The notes beneath the pieces were generated by a model, which worked only from the letters and a program-made list of their open reading frames with translations, searched no databases and was not told the DNA's origin. DNA of 64,000 bases. It comes from Amycolatopsis nivea (GTDB lineage Bacteria > Actinomycetota > Actinomycetes > Mycobacteriales > Pseudonocardiaceae). Positions 8,513 to 16,166 of this stretch are shown one piece after another (within the stretch, counting starts at the first letter, position 1; every line of letters starts with the position of its first letter). A program made the position numbers and the translations under genes. The DNA lies in the NCBI RefSeq assembly GCF_004522235.1, contig NZ_SDLT01000030.1, positions 42,173 through 106,172 of the forward strand, read 5' to 3'.

Positions 8513-9080
8513 AGACGCCGCGGCGTCGGTGCCGACCCCGGTCAAGATCATCGTCGCGGGCGGGTTCGGCGCCGGGAAGACCACCATGGTCGCCTCGGTC
8601 AGCGAAATCCCGCCGCTGTCCACCGAGGAGGTGCTCACCGAGGCGAGCACCGGCGTCGACGACCTTTCCGGCGTGGAACAGAAGAAGACCACCACGGTCG
8701 CGCTCGACTTCGGCCGGATCACCATCTCGCCGCGGCACGTGCTCTACCTGTTCGGCACCCCTGGCCAGGAACGGTTCTGGTTCATGTGGGACGACCTGGC
8801 GCGCGGCGCGATCGGCACCGTCGTGCTGGTCGACACGCGCCGGCTGGAGACCAGCTTCGCGGCGGTCGACTTCTTCGAGCGGCGGAAGATCCCGTTCGTC
8901 GTGGCGGTGAACTGCTTCGACAACGCGCCGCGCTACACCGCCGACGAGATCCGCGAGGCGCTCGTGGTGCCCGACGGCGTGCCGATCGTGATGTGCGACG
9001 CGCGGCAGCGGGATTCGAGCAAGATCGCGCTGATCCGGCTGGTGAAGCACGCGATGACGGTGGTTCCGCAACCCGCCTGA
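8493..9080 (+). CDS. cvnD: Conservon ATP/GTP-binding protein CvnD
   Basis: A 195-residue Ras-like small GTPase (GTP-binding protein of the MglA/conservon type). Visible motifs are a P-loop GGFGAGKTT near residues 20-28, a switch II-like GTPGQERFWFMW near 88-100, and the nucleotide-base region VNCFD near 138, where a canonical NKxD is absent. It is the last gene of the conservon and ends 17 bases before a strong terminator. With CvnA-C it should form a membrane-associated switch complex. Conservons in Streptomyces affect development and secondary metabolism. Here the ligand and output are unknown. Confidence 0.93.
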   Translation: MASSSSEDAAASVPTPVKIIVAGGFGAGKTTMVASVSEIPPLSTEEVLTEASTGVDDLSGVEQKKTTTVALDFGRITISPRHVLYLFGTPGQERFWFMWDDLARGAIGTVVLVDTRRLETSFAAVDFFERRKIPFVVAVNCFDNAPRYTADEIREALVVPDGVPIVMCDARQRDSSKIALIRLVKHAMTVVPQPA

Positions 9081-9097
9081 GCCGGGTTTCCGACCAG

Positions 9098-9129
9098 CGA
9101 GGGGGTTCCCGGCGCGGGGAGCCCCCTCG
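9098..9129. terminator. Bidirectional terminator between cvnD and tnaA
   Basis: The hairpin has outer arms CGAGGGGG (9098-9105) and CCCCCTCG (9122-9129), and inner CCC/GGG pairing. It sits exactly between two convergent genes, so it can stop transcription in both directions. Confidence 0.75.
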
Positions 9130-9140
9130 TTCGTCTGTCC

Positions 9141-10514
9141 TCAGTGCACCGGGGCCATCCGGAGGTTGAAGTGCCGCAGGATCTTCGGCGCTTCCACGAT
9201 CCGGTAGCCGGGCACCTGTTCCGGGTTTTTCGCGATGTCGCCGAGGATTTCGGCCACGTAGTCGTAGTGGCCCTGGCTGTACACGCGCCGCGGCAGCGCC
9301 ATCCGGACCAGCTCGAACGGGGCCGGGGTGATCAGCTCGTTCTGCTCGTCGAGCGTGCCGAGGTAGAGCGAACCCAGTTCCACGCACCGGATTCCACCCG
9401 CCAGGTACAACTCGCAGGCCAGCGAGTGGCCCGGGAACCGCGAGGCGGACAGATGCGGGAGCAGGCGTCCTGCGTTGAGGTAGAGCGCGTGGATGCCCGG
9501 CGGCTGCACGATGTCCACTCCGGCCTCGTTGGCCTGCCTCGCGAGCCGAGCCGCCTCGCCCGCGCGCGCGGCGAGGTAGTGCGGGTCGACGACTTCCTGA
9601 AGGCCCTTCGCGACGCGGTCGAGGTCGTGCGCCGCGAGCCCGCCGTAGGTGCGGAAGCCTTCGGTGGCGATCAGATTGGTTTCGCAGGTCTGGGCGAGGT
9701 CCGGGTCGGTCAGGCCGATGAACGCGCCCATCGGCGAGATGCCGTCCTTCTTCAGGCTCGCGACACAGCCGTCGACCAGGCCGAACGCCTCTCGCGCGAC
9801 CTCGCGCGGCGTCTTGTCCGCGTAGCCCGGCTCGCGCTGGATGACCAGCCACGCGTTCTCCGCGAACCGTGCCGCGTCAAGGAAAATCGGCACACCGTGC
9901 GTCCGCGCGAGCTTCGCCGCCGCGGCCAGGTTCGCCATCGAGACGGGCTGTCCGCCACCACCGTTGTTGGTGATGGTGAGCAGGACCTGGCCGACGCGAT
10001 TGCCGTCCGGGCCGGTCAGCAGGCGTTCCAGGGCGTCCAGGTCGATGTTGCCCTTGAATGGTTCGAGGCTGTCGAGGTCGCCGAACTCCGCGCAGGGCAG
10101 GTCGATCGCCTCGGCGCCGAGCAGTTCGACGTTCGCGCGGGTGGTGTCGAAGTGCGTGTTGCTGACCGAGATCCGGCCGCTTTCGAGCACGCTGGAGAAC
10201 AGCACGCGCTCGGCCGCGCGGCCCTGGTGCACCGGCAGGAGATGCGGGTATCCGGTGAGGTCGCTCAGCGCGTCGCGGAAGCGGTAGAACGAGTCCGACC
10301 CGGCGTAGGAGCGGTCCGCGGCGGCCGCGGCGGCCTCCTGCCGGGTCGAGACCGCGCCGGTGCCGGAGTCGGTGAGCAGGTCGATGCTGACCTTGTTCGC
10401 GGGCAGGTTGAAGGCGTTGTAACCCGCCGCGGCGAGTGCTTGTTCCCGCTCGGCACGCGTGGTGACCGGAATTTCGGCGACGACTTGGGAGCGGTACGGC
10501 GGGAAGGTCCGCAT
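9141..10514 (-). CDS. tnaA: Tryptophanase (beta-eliminating lyase)
   Basis: A 457-residue PLP enzyme of the tryptophanase/tyrosine phenol-lyase family. It should split L-tryptophan into indole, pyruvate and ammonia. Visible features are HQGRAAE at 96-102, the PLP-contacting FLDAARFAEN (Asp213, Arg216) and the Schiff-base lysine in SLKKDGISPMG (Lys256). Two specificity positions favour tryptophanase. HFDTT has Asp123, as in tryptophanase (Thr in tyrosine phenol-lyase), and CVELGS has Leu where tyrosine phenol-lyase has Arg. It lies 45 bases downstream of, and on the same strand as, an indole prenyltransferase gene, so indole or its derivatives are the likely shared substrate pool. Transcription ends at the 9098-9129 hairpin. 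Confidence 0.9.
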   Translation of the reverse strand: MRTFPPYRSQVVAEIPVTTRAEREQALAAAGYNAFNLPANKVSIDLLTDSGTGAVSTRQEAAAAAADRSYAGSDSFYRFRDALSDLTGYPHLLPVHQGRAAERVLFSSVLESGRISVSNTHFDTTRANVELLGAEAIDLPCAEFGDLDSLEPFKGNIDLDALERLLTGPDGNRVGQVLLTITNNGGGGQPVSMANLAAAAKLARTHGVPIFLDAARFAENAWLVIQREPGYADKTPREVAREAFGLVDGCVASLKKDGISPMGAFIGLTDPDLAQTCETNLIATEGFRTYGGLAAHDLDRVAKGLQEVVDPHYLAARAGEAARLARQANEAGVDIVQPPGIHALYLNAGRLLPHLSASRFPGHSLACELYLAGGIRCVELGSLYLGTLDEQNELITPAPFELVRMALPRRVYSQGHYDYVAEILGDIAKNPEQVPGYRIVEAPKILRHFNLRMAPVH

Positions 10515-10559
10515 CAGGGTATTTCCTCCAGTTGTGGGTGACAGCCGAAAACTACCGCG

Positions 10560-11657
10560 TCAGGTCATCCGGCCGAGCACCGGCCGCTTTCTCGGCGGCG
10601 CTACCGCATAAGCCTCGGAGGACAGGTAGACGGTGATTCCGGAGCCGAACTCGCCCATTCTCAGCGACACGTGCGCGATCAGCCCGACGCCGTCGCGCAG
10701 CGGCCTTTCCGAAACCGCTGCCAGCGCTTTGTCCAGTTGTGTCGGGTCGAAGTCGTATTGCGCGAGAATGGCGTGCACGCGCGCGCGGGCCACCTCGTCG
10801 TCGGGCACGTAACTCCGAATCGGGAGGTAAAGACTGTAGTTTCCCGGGGTGCCGCCCATGCCCTCGACAAATGAATAACTGGAAACCAGCGGGCGACCTT
10901 CGAACGGACCTTTTCCGCCGCCGAGGACGGCGAGGAACTCCCGGATCAGCATCGGGTCCGTGCCCGGCACCAGCTCCGCCGCGCGCACCGCGTCCTCGGT
11001 CTCGGCGGCGTCGTGCGAGACGTAGACCTTGACCCGGGACAGCGGGTCGTCGTCGAGGTCGAGCGCGAAGAAGGTGAAGTTGTCGCGCTCGCCGCGGCGC
11101 AGCGCGTGCTCGACCACCGGGTCGAACGCCTCGCCGAGATTCAGCCGCCGGAACCCCTCGCTGACCAGGGAATCCGCCATGGTCGACCCGCTGATCTGCG
11201 GGTTCAGGTACACCTTGATCTTCGGCGCGGCGCCGTTGCGGAAGATCAGCGAGTACCAAAGCGTGAACGGCCCGCGGCGCTCCTCGTGCGGGAGGAAGAG
11301 GTCGGCCACCGCGTCGAGCCGGTCGGTGACCAGGCCGTATTCGCCCGCCACCTGAGCGAGGAAGGAGCGCGGGTCCGGAGCCCCGACGGTCTCGCCGAGA
11401 ACCCGTACCACACATTCGCCATTGGCGTCGAATGCGACCGAGAATTCCACCGGCGTAGTGTCGTCCGCCACATTGCACGGGAACTGCGCCGGAGCGTCGA
11501 CGGTCATTTCCCCGGACTCCCCGAGCAACAACCGGAGAAGTTCCAGGTGACGGCGTTCTTCGGGATCGAATCCCACTGCCCGGCACAGCCGGTCGAGTTG
11601 ACCACCGGCGTGGCTGTACATCGACAACTCGACCATCGGCACACTCGCTCCGACCAT
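10560..11657 (-). CDS. Indole prenyltransferase, bacterial DMATS type (ABBA fold)
   Basis: A 365-residue soluble aromatic prenyltransferase resembling the bacterial indole/tryptophan 6-prenyltransferases (IptA/6-DMATS group). It would attach dimethylallyl from DMAPP to an indole ring. Repeating ABBA strands with diphosphate-binding Lys/Tyr pairs are visible: APKIKVYLNPQ (about 150-160), RVKVYVSHD (about 208-216) and GITVYLSSEAY (about 343-353). Glu71 in PVEFSVAF lies where DMATS enzymes have the indole-NH-binding Glu. It lacks the DDxxD motif, as expected. It is first in an operon with tryptophanase, the arrangement described for Streptomyces indole prenyltransferases. The start could also be Met8 (11636) or Met13 (11621); none has a strong ribosome site. 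No P450 or oxygenase gene lies beside it. Confidence 0.87.
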   Translation of the reverse strand: MVGASVPMVELSMYSHAGGQLDRLCRAVGFDPEERRHLELLRLLLGESGEMTVDAPAQFPCNVADDTTPVEFSVAFDANGECVVRVLGETVGAPDPRSFLAQVAGEYGLVTDRLDAVADLFLPHEERRGPFTLWYSLIFRNGAAPKIKVYLNPQISGSTMADSLVSEGFRRLNLGEAFDPVVEHALRRGERDNFTFFALDLDDDPLSRVKVYVSHDAAETEDAVRAAELVPGTDPMLIREFLAVLGGGKGPFEGRPLVSSYSFVEGMGGTPGNYSLYLPIRSYVPDDEVARARVHAILAQYDFDPTQLDKALAAVSERPLRDGVGLIAHVSLRMGEFGSGITVYLSSEAYAVAPPRKRPVLGRMT

Positions 11658-11830
11658 GGCGCTGTATTCACCGTTTCATTAGTGCGTCCGGCCCCGCGAA
11701 GCATCCGCTGTTCGGTGGAGCGGGCGTTCACGGGCCGCCGAGAAGATTAATCCCCGGAATGCCGATCACGATACCTCTGACGGAGCGACAACACCGTCCG
11801 GAAACCGTGCCTGAGTGTGCTGATCAACAC

Positions 11831-11850
11831 CGGAATTCACCTGAATTCCG
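11831..11850. promoter_or_regulatory. Perfect inverted repeat upstream of the prenyltransferase operon
   Basis: The arms CGGAATTC and GAATTCCG flank a 4-base ACCT spacer, in the 331-base divergent region between the prenyltransferase gene and the DinB-like gene. The perfect 8-base arms fit a dimeric repressor site. The rest of the spacer shows only an AT-richer stretch near 11744-11752. Confidence 0.5.
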
Positions 11851-11988
11851 CATCGACAGGAACGGATTCTGCGGCTACCCGCCCCCGCCATGTGGTCTAG
11901 CCCACTGCTGCGCGCGGACGGTGTCCCGTGCACCCGATGCGACGGGATGGCGCCGAAAATTGTCGGTGGCGGGTGAGACGCTCGTCTC

Positions 11989-12528
11989 ATGACAACGACC
12001 CCGAAGCATCTGTCCAAGGTGGCCGAAAGCGACCGCCCGCCCATCCCCCGCGTCGCCGACGAACGCTCGACGCTGCTGGCCTATCTGGAGTGGCACCGCG
12101 AAACCCTGGCGCTGAAGTGCGCGGGCCTGAGCCAGGAAGCCGTGTCGGCGCGCGCGGTGCCGCCGTCCACAATGTCGCTCCACGGCCTGGTCCGGCACCT
12201 GGCGGGCTGCGAACGATGGTGGTTCCGCATCCAGTTCGCCGGCGAGGACGTCCCGCTGCTGCACTACTCGGACGACGACCCGAACCAGGACTTCGACCGC
12301 CTGGACGGGGATTTCGACGAGGCACTGGCTTTGTGGCGCGAGGAGTGCGCCCGGAGCCGGGAGATCGTGGCAGGGGCTTCGTCGCTGGACGCGCAGGGGG
12401 TCGGGAAGACCACGGGAGAGCCGTTCTCGCTGCGGTGGATGCTGCTGTCGATGATCGCGGAGTATGCGCGGCACAACGGGCACGCGGACTTGCTGCGGGA
12501 GGTGACTGACGGAGCCACTGGCCGGTGA
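11989..12528 (+). CDS. DinB/DUF664 family protein (mycothiol-dependent type)
   Basis: A 179-residue four-helix-bundle protein of the DinB/DUF664 family. Family motifs are TLLAYLEWHRETL near residue 29, MSLHGLVRHLAGCERWWF (His64, His68) and the C-terminal AEYARHNGHADLLRE (His152, His155). Together these supply the three-His metal site typical of the fold. Members in actinobacteria include mycothiol-dependent transferases and isomerases, so a thiol-dependent detoxification role is plausible but not shown. The start lies in a small dyad (TGAGAC and GTCTCA, 11974-11989) with no strong ribosome site, so initiation might be structurally controlled. Confidence 0.85.
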   Translation: MTTTPKHLSKVAESDRPPIPRVADERSTLLAYLEWHRETLALKCAGLSQEAVSARAVPPSTMSLHGLVRHLAGCERWWFRIQFAGEDVPLLHYSDDDPNQDFDRLDGDFDEALALWREECARSREIVAGASSLDAQGVGKTTGEPFSLRWMLLSMIAEYARHNGHADLLREVTDGATGR

Positions 12529-12639
12529 AGGTGACGCTTGGTGTTTCGGCCACGTCTGATTAGGAGTGAGGCGGCGACATGGCCTGGAGCTTGGCTCGAG
12601 TCCAGAGTGGAGGCGGCCCTATGAGGTCACGGCTTGCTC

Positions 12640-13430
12640 GCGGGTGAGCGGCGACCGTTCGGACAGCGCTTTCGCCGACGACTTCGGCTGAGTCGTGGCG
12701 GCATCCGGCTGTTCGTGCGCGGCCAGTTGTGGCTGCGTCGCGCCTTCGACGCCTAGCCGTGCGCACGTCACGCGCTTCGGCCGAGTCGCTCGCCCCGACA
12801 CCAGCCGCCGCCTTCGGCTGGGGCGCGCCGCCGACGCCCAGTAGTTCGCGCGCTGTGCGCTTCGGCCGAGTCACGCGTCGACATTCAGCCGTCCACACGC
12901 GGCCAACTTTGGCTGGGTGGCACCGTCGACGGTGAATCGTCCACGCGCAGTGCGCTCCAGCCAAGTCACGCGTCGACATTCAGCCGTCCACACGCGGCCA
13001 ACTTTGGCTGGGTGGCACCGTCGACGGTGAATCGTCCACGCGCAGTGCGCTCCAGCCAAGTCACGCGTCGACATTCAGCCGTCCACACGCGGCCAACTTT
13101 GGCTGGGTGGCACCGTCGACGGTGAATCGTCCACGCGCAGTGCGCTCCAGCCAAGTCACGCGTCGACATTCAGCCGTCCACACGCGGCCGACAGTGGCTA
13201 GGCGGCGCCGTCGAGGCCAATCGTCCACGCGCCGACACCCAGCCATGCGCTCGCCGCCACCTCGGTTGAGTCGCGCAGCCGACGCCCAGCCGTCCGCACG
13301 CCGCGTGCGTCGGTCGAGTCGCACTGCGACACCGAGCCGTGCTTGCTGCCGCCTGTGGCTAGGTCGCGCCGTCCGCATCCGGCCGTCGCGCGCCAGTGGT
13401 CGGCGGCAGTGCGATTGCCGTCGGAGCTGG
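12640..13430. repeat. Degenerate minisatellite-like array, about 47-base monomers
   Basis: The 12529-13519 gap has no gene. Most of it is a head-to-tail series of roughly sixteen diverged monomers of 45-49 bases. Each carries a core like TTCGGCYGAGTC, a GTCGAC-like centre and an AGCCGTSCACRCGC end. The middle part is homogenised into a 95-base two-monomer unit (12871-13189), and the flanks decay progressively. Small open frames here are by-products of the repeat. Confidence 0.8.
12871..13189. repeat. 95-base exact tandem repeat, 3.3 copies
   Basis: Copies start at 12871, 12966, 13061 and 13156; the last is partial and ends about 13189. Within the copies I see no mismatches. Each unit is two related monomers joined. 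A period of 95 shifts the reading frame at every copy, which argues against a protein repeat. Each copy has one CCGTCCACA, a degenerate match to the actinomycete DnaA box. Confidence 0.92.
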
Positions 13431-13519
13431 TCAGCGAAAGCCCGTCCTGCCACCACCCGTGCTGCGAGCGGTCAGCGGCCACCCCTCCCGAAATCACCCG
13501 GCGTGCGATGCTGGACCAC

Positions 13520-14875
13520 ATGACCGCCGATCCTGATTCCGGCCTGCTCTCCCCGGTGCGCGCCGGAACCCCGGCCGAAGCGGGGACCGGTGACCGGGCC
13601 TTCGCCGCCGCCATGTTGGACGCGGAGGCAGCGCTCGCACGGGCGCAGGCGCGGCTCGGCACGGTCCCGTCCGAGGCAGCCGAGCGCATCGCCGCGGCCG
13701 CCCGGGCGCTGGGCGAGGGCGAACTCGACGTCGTCCAACTGGCTCGCGACGCGCGTGCGACCGGAAACCCCGTGGTCAGCTTGGTGCGCACGCTGTCCGC
13801 CAAAGTCCCGGACGATGCCGATTACGTACATCGCGGCTCGACCAGTCAAGACATTGTCGACACGGCGATGATGGTGGTCGCGCGCGACGTTCTGCGGCTG
13901 ATCACCGCGGACCTCACGTCGATCGCGGACACGCTCGCCAAGCTGGCACGTACGCACCGCGAGACGGTCATGCCCGGACGCACCCTCACCGCCCACGCGG
14001 TTCCGACGACGTTCGGCCTGAAAGCAGCGATCTGGCGGCAAGGCGTCCAGGAATCCGCACGCCGAATCGCTGAGCTCCGATTACCGGTCTCGCTTGGTGG
14101 CGCGGCAGGAACGTTGGCCGCGTATGTCCAGTACGGCGACGGCACCGCCGACTATGCGGAACGGTTGGTCGCCGCCTTCGCCGAGGAAACCGGTTTGACC
14201 GCACCAATTTTGCCCTGGCACGCGGATCGCGCGCCGGTAGCCGAACTGGTGTCCGCATTGGCTGGCGTGACGACGGCGTTGGGCAAAATCGCGGTCGACG
14301 TTCAGGTCCTCGCCCGCACCGAGATCGGCGAAGCGACCGAGGCGACCGGCGGCGGGTCCTCGGCGATGCCGCACAAGCAAAACCCGGTGCAGTCGGCGTT
14401 GATCCGGTCGGCGGCGCTGCAAGTACCGGTGTTGGCGGCGGGAGTTACGCAGTCCGGCCTGGCGGAGGACGAGCGTTCGGCGGGGGTCTGGCAGGCCGAG
14501 TGGCAGTTGCTGCGCGAGTGTCTGCGCCTGACCGGCGGAGCCGCCCATACGGCCGTGGATTTGGTTCGAGGGCTGGACATTCGCGCGGACCGCATGCAGA
14601 AGAACCTCGCGCTGACCAACGGGTTGATCGTCTCGGAACGACTGTCGGCCGCGCTGGCGCCGAAGCTGGGCAAGGCCCGCGCGAAAGACTTGCTGGGCAC
14701 TGCTTCCCGGCGCGCGATTGAGGAAAACCGTCCGCTGTCGGAGATTCTGGCGGACACGCCGGAGATCACCAGCGCCGTCGACGCAACAACGCTGGCCGGT
14801 CTGCTAGACCCGGCGCAGTACCTCGGGGCGGCACGGCGGTTGGTGGATCGGGCGCTGGAAGACCCCACGGAATAA
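13520..14875 (+). CDS. pcaB: 3-carboxy-cis,cis-muconate cycloisomerase
   Basis: A 451-residue member of the fumarase/argininosuccinate lyase superfamily, here the protocatechuate-branch cycloisomerase. It converts 3-carboxy-cis,cis-muconate to 4-carboxymuconolactone. Family signals are the SGLLSPVRAGT opening, HRGSTSQDIVDTA (about 105-117), the TLTAHAVPTTFGLK segment and the superfamily signature GGSSAMPHKQNP near residue 281. The start could also be ATG 13508; both lack a clear ribosome site. No other pca gene lies nearby, which is unusual because pcaB is generally in a pca operon, so it may be a second copy or serve a related substrate. A TTA codon occurs at 14081. It is followed by a strong hairpin. 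Confidence 0.88.
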   Translation: MTADPDSGLLSPVRAGTPAEAGTGDRAFAAAMLDAEAALARAQARLGTVPSEAAERIAAAARALGEGELDVVQLARDARATGNPVVSLVRTLSAKVPDDADYVHRGSTSQDIVDTAMMVVARDVLRLITADLTSIADTLAKLARTHRETVMPGRTLTAHAVPTTFGLKAAIWRQGVQESARRIAELRLPVSLGGAAGTLAAYVQYGDGTADYAERLVAAFAEETGLTAPILPWHADRAPVAELVSALAGVTTALGKIAVDVQVLARTEIGEATEATGGGSSAMPHKQNPVQSALIRSAALQVPVLAAGVTQSGLAEDERSAGVWQAEWQLLRECLRLTGGAAHTAVDLVRGLDIRADRMQKNLALTNGLIVSERLSAALAPKLGKARAKDLLGTASRRAIEENRPLSEILADTPEITSAVDATTLAGLLDPAQYLGAARRLVDRALEDPTE

Positions 14876-14876
14876 G

Positions 14877-14915
14877 CCGGGATCGCTGCCGGAAATGCCC
14901 GGCAAACGATCCCGG
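14877..14915. terminator. Bidirectional terminator after pcaB
   Basis: Perfect 9-base arms CCGGGATCG (14877-14885) and CGATCCCGG (14907-14915) enclose an inner GCCGG/CCGGC pair, followed by TT. It lies between convergent pcaB and the DUF4383 gene. Confidence 0.8.
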
Positions 14916-14934
14916 TTACTCCACTGTGGACTGA

Positions 14935-15465
14935 CTAGTGGGCCAAGCCATGCCCGCCGGGCTCGTGTCGACGAGGCTGGACAGCCGGGTCGACGTCGAC
15001 GGGTTCCTCGTCCTCCGGAAGCAGAACCCCGTGCCGTGCCGGAAGAACCGCGGTCAGCAGGCCCAGGACGGCGATGCCGAGGTGCAGCCAGTTGTCCGCG
15101 TCGCCGAGGTTCAGCGGGTTGCCGAGGCCGGACACCGGATTGACCGAGATCATCCCGGTCAGCATCAGACCCCAGACGAACAGCGCGCCGTAGCCGATGA
15201 AGAGCAGCCAGCCGAACGTCCGCGCGCGGCCGGAACCCAAAGCGAGCAGCAGGCCGATCACGCCGGTCACGACGTGGACGACGTTGTTCAGCGGATTGGC
15301 GGAAAACCGCCACAAAGTGACACCGTGTCCGGTGAAATCCCCGAACCCGGACTTCACGAGCCCGATGATGCCGTAGGCGAGAAACAGGACTCCGAGCAGA
15401 ACGGCCAGCACCTGGGCGGGCTGCAGCCCTTCCACCCGAACGCGGGCTCGATGCGCACGAACCAT
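14935..15465 (-). CDS. DUF4383 membrane protein
   Basis: A 176-residue protein with four predicted membrane helices (about 15-38, 55-78, 83-105 and 125-145) and a polar, acidic/His-containing tail (EDEEPVDVDPAVQPRRHEPGG). The pattern ANPLNNVVHVVTGVIGLLLA and the LYGIIG-like first helix fit the DUF4383 family of actinobacterial membrane proteins of unknown function. The ATG at 15465 has GGAAGGA upstream at good distance; longer in-frame extensions lack this. The gene is single and convergent with pcaB. Confidence 0.82.
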   Translation of the reverse strand: MVRAHRARVRVEGLQPAQVLAVLLGVLFLAYGIIGLVKSGFGDFTGHGVTLWRFSANPLNNVVHVVTGVIGLLLALGSGRARTFGWLLFIGYGALFVWGLMLTGMISVNPVSGLGNPLNLGDADNWLHLGIAVLGLLTAVLPARHGVLLPEDEEPVDVDPAVQPRRHEPGGHGLAH

Positions 15466-15629
15466 GACTCCAGTCCTTCCCGTACCGAGATGACGGTGGG
15501 TCAACCCTGAAGGAATACCCCCGCCGAAACCGGGCCGAAACCCGAATCCGGCCGTCCCGGACGCGCCGCCGGGCAAGATCGGGGCTGGTGAGGCTGCTGA
15601 GCCACGCGGTGACCCCGTGGGGCACCGGC

Positions 15630-16076
15630 TCAGACGAGCGCGGCGACCAGCAGGGCGAAGGCGGCGATGATGATCGCGACTCGCGCATAGTGGTAGCGGT
15701 CCCACCGGCTCATCTGCTCTTTCCAGTCCGCGGGCCGGTTCTCCGCCGTCCACGTCTTGCCGCGGTTGTTGATCGGGACGAGCAGCAGGATCGACATCAG
15801 CACGCTCACCACCAGCAGTCCGGCCCCGATCACGACAAGGCTGGTGCCCGGCCGGCCCCACGCGGCGATCGCCCAGATCGCGCTCAGGACGAGCGAACCG
15901 ATGTACCAGAACGGCATGAGGGCGCCGAGCATCCGGCCGCCGTGGGAGCGGCCTTGCTGATTGCTGTCGTCCGGGAGCCCGTTGAGGATCGCGTTGATGA
16001 CGAAGGCGACGGAAAACTCGACCCCCACCATCACGCCGACGACCACGATGGTGCAGACCGCGAGTGCGTTGAGCAT
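15630..16076 (-). CDS. DUF1772 membrane protein
   Basis: A 148-residue membrane protein with four helices (about 5-27, 50-70, 76-98 and 128-147) and the loop NNRGKTWTAENRPADWKEQ, as in DUF1772 (anthrone oxygenase-like) proteins. Some relatives in natural-product clusters oxygenate anthrones, while most are uncharacterised. The start at 16076 has GGAAGG six bases upstream. It diverges from a TetR gene, and a TCTAGC..GCTAGC operator lies between this start and the regulator's own matching site, so it is the likely target of that repressor. Confidence 0.8.
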   Translation of the reverse strand: MLNALAVCTIVVVGVMVGVEFSVAFVINAILNGLPDDSNQQGRSHGGRMLGALMPFWYIGSLVLSAIWAIAAWGRPGTSLVVIGAGLLVVSVLMSILLLVPINNRGKTWTAENRPADWKEQMSRWDRYHYARVAIIIAAFALLVAALV

Positions 16077-16092
16077 GATGACCTTCCCAAAA

Positions 16093-16107
16093 TCTAGCGT
16101 TGCTAGC
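16093..16107. promoter_or_regulatory. TetR operator, DUF1772 side
   Basis: TCTAGCGTTGCTAGC is a near-palindrome just upstream of the DUF1772 start. It matches the site at 16143-16159 in 12 of 15 positions. A third half site GATGCTAG occurs at 16116-16123. Confidence 0.65.
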
Positions 16108-16142
16108 TGATGAGGCGATGCTAGTACTACTGCCGCTCGGTT

Positions 16143-16159
16143 GTCTAGCAGTGCTAGAC
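16143..16159. promoter_or_regulatory. TetR operator, perfect palindrome
   Basis: GTCTAGCA-G-TGCTAGAC has perfect 8-base arms around one base and ends 7 bases before the TetR start codon. This is the expected position for autorepression. Confidence 0.75.
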
Positions 16160-16166
16160 TCAGCTC

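Noticed and set aside
9141..10514. Tyrosine phenol-lyase
   Set aside because: The discriminating positions (Asp123 in HFDTT, Leu in place of Arg in CVELGS) and the indole prenyltransferase neighbour fit tryptophanase better.
12871..13189. CRISPR array
   Set aside because: The repeats are contiguous 95-base units without unique spacers, and no cas genes are present.
12871..13456. Series of small overlapping minus-strand open frames with near-identical peptides
   Set aside because: They arise from the 95-base repeat and lie in different frames in each copy, with no ribosome sites. They are by-products, not a gene family.
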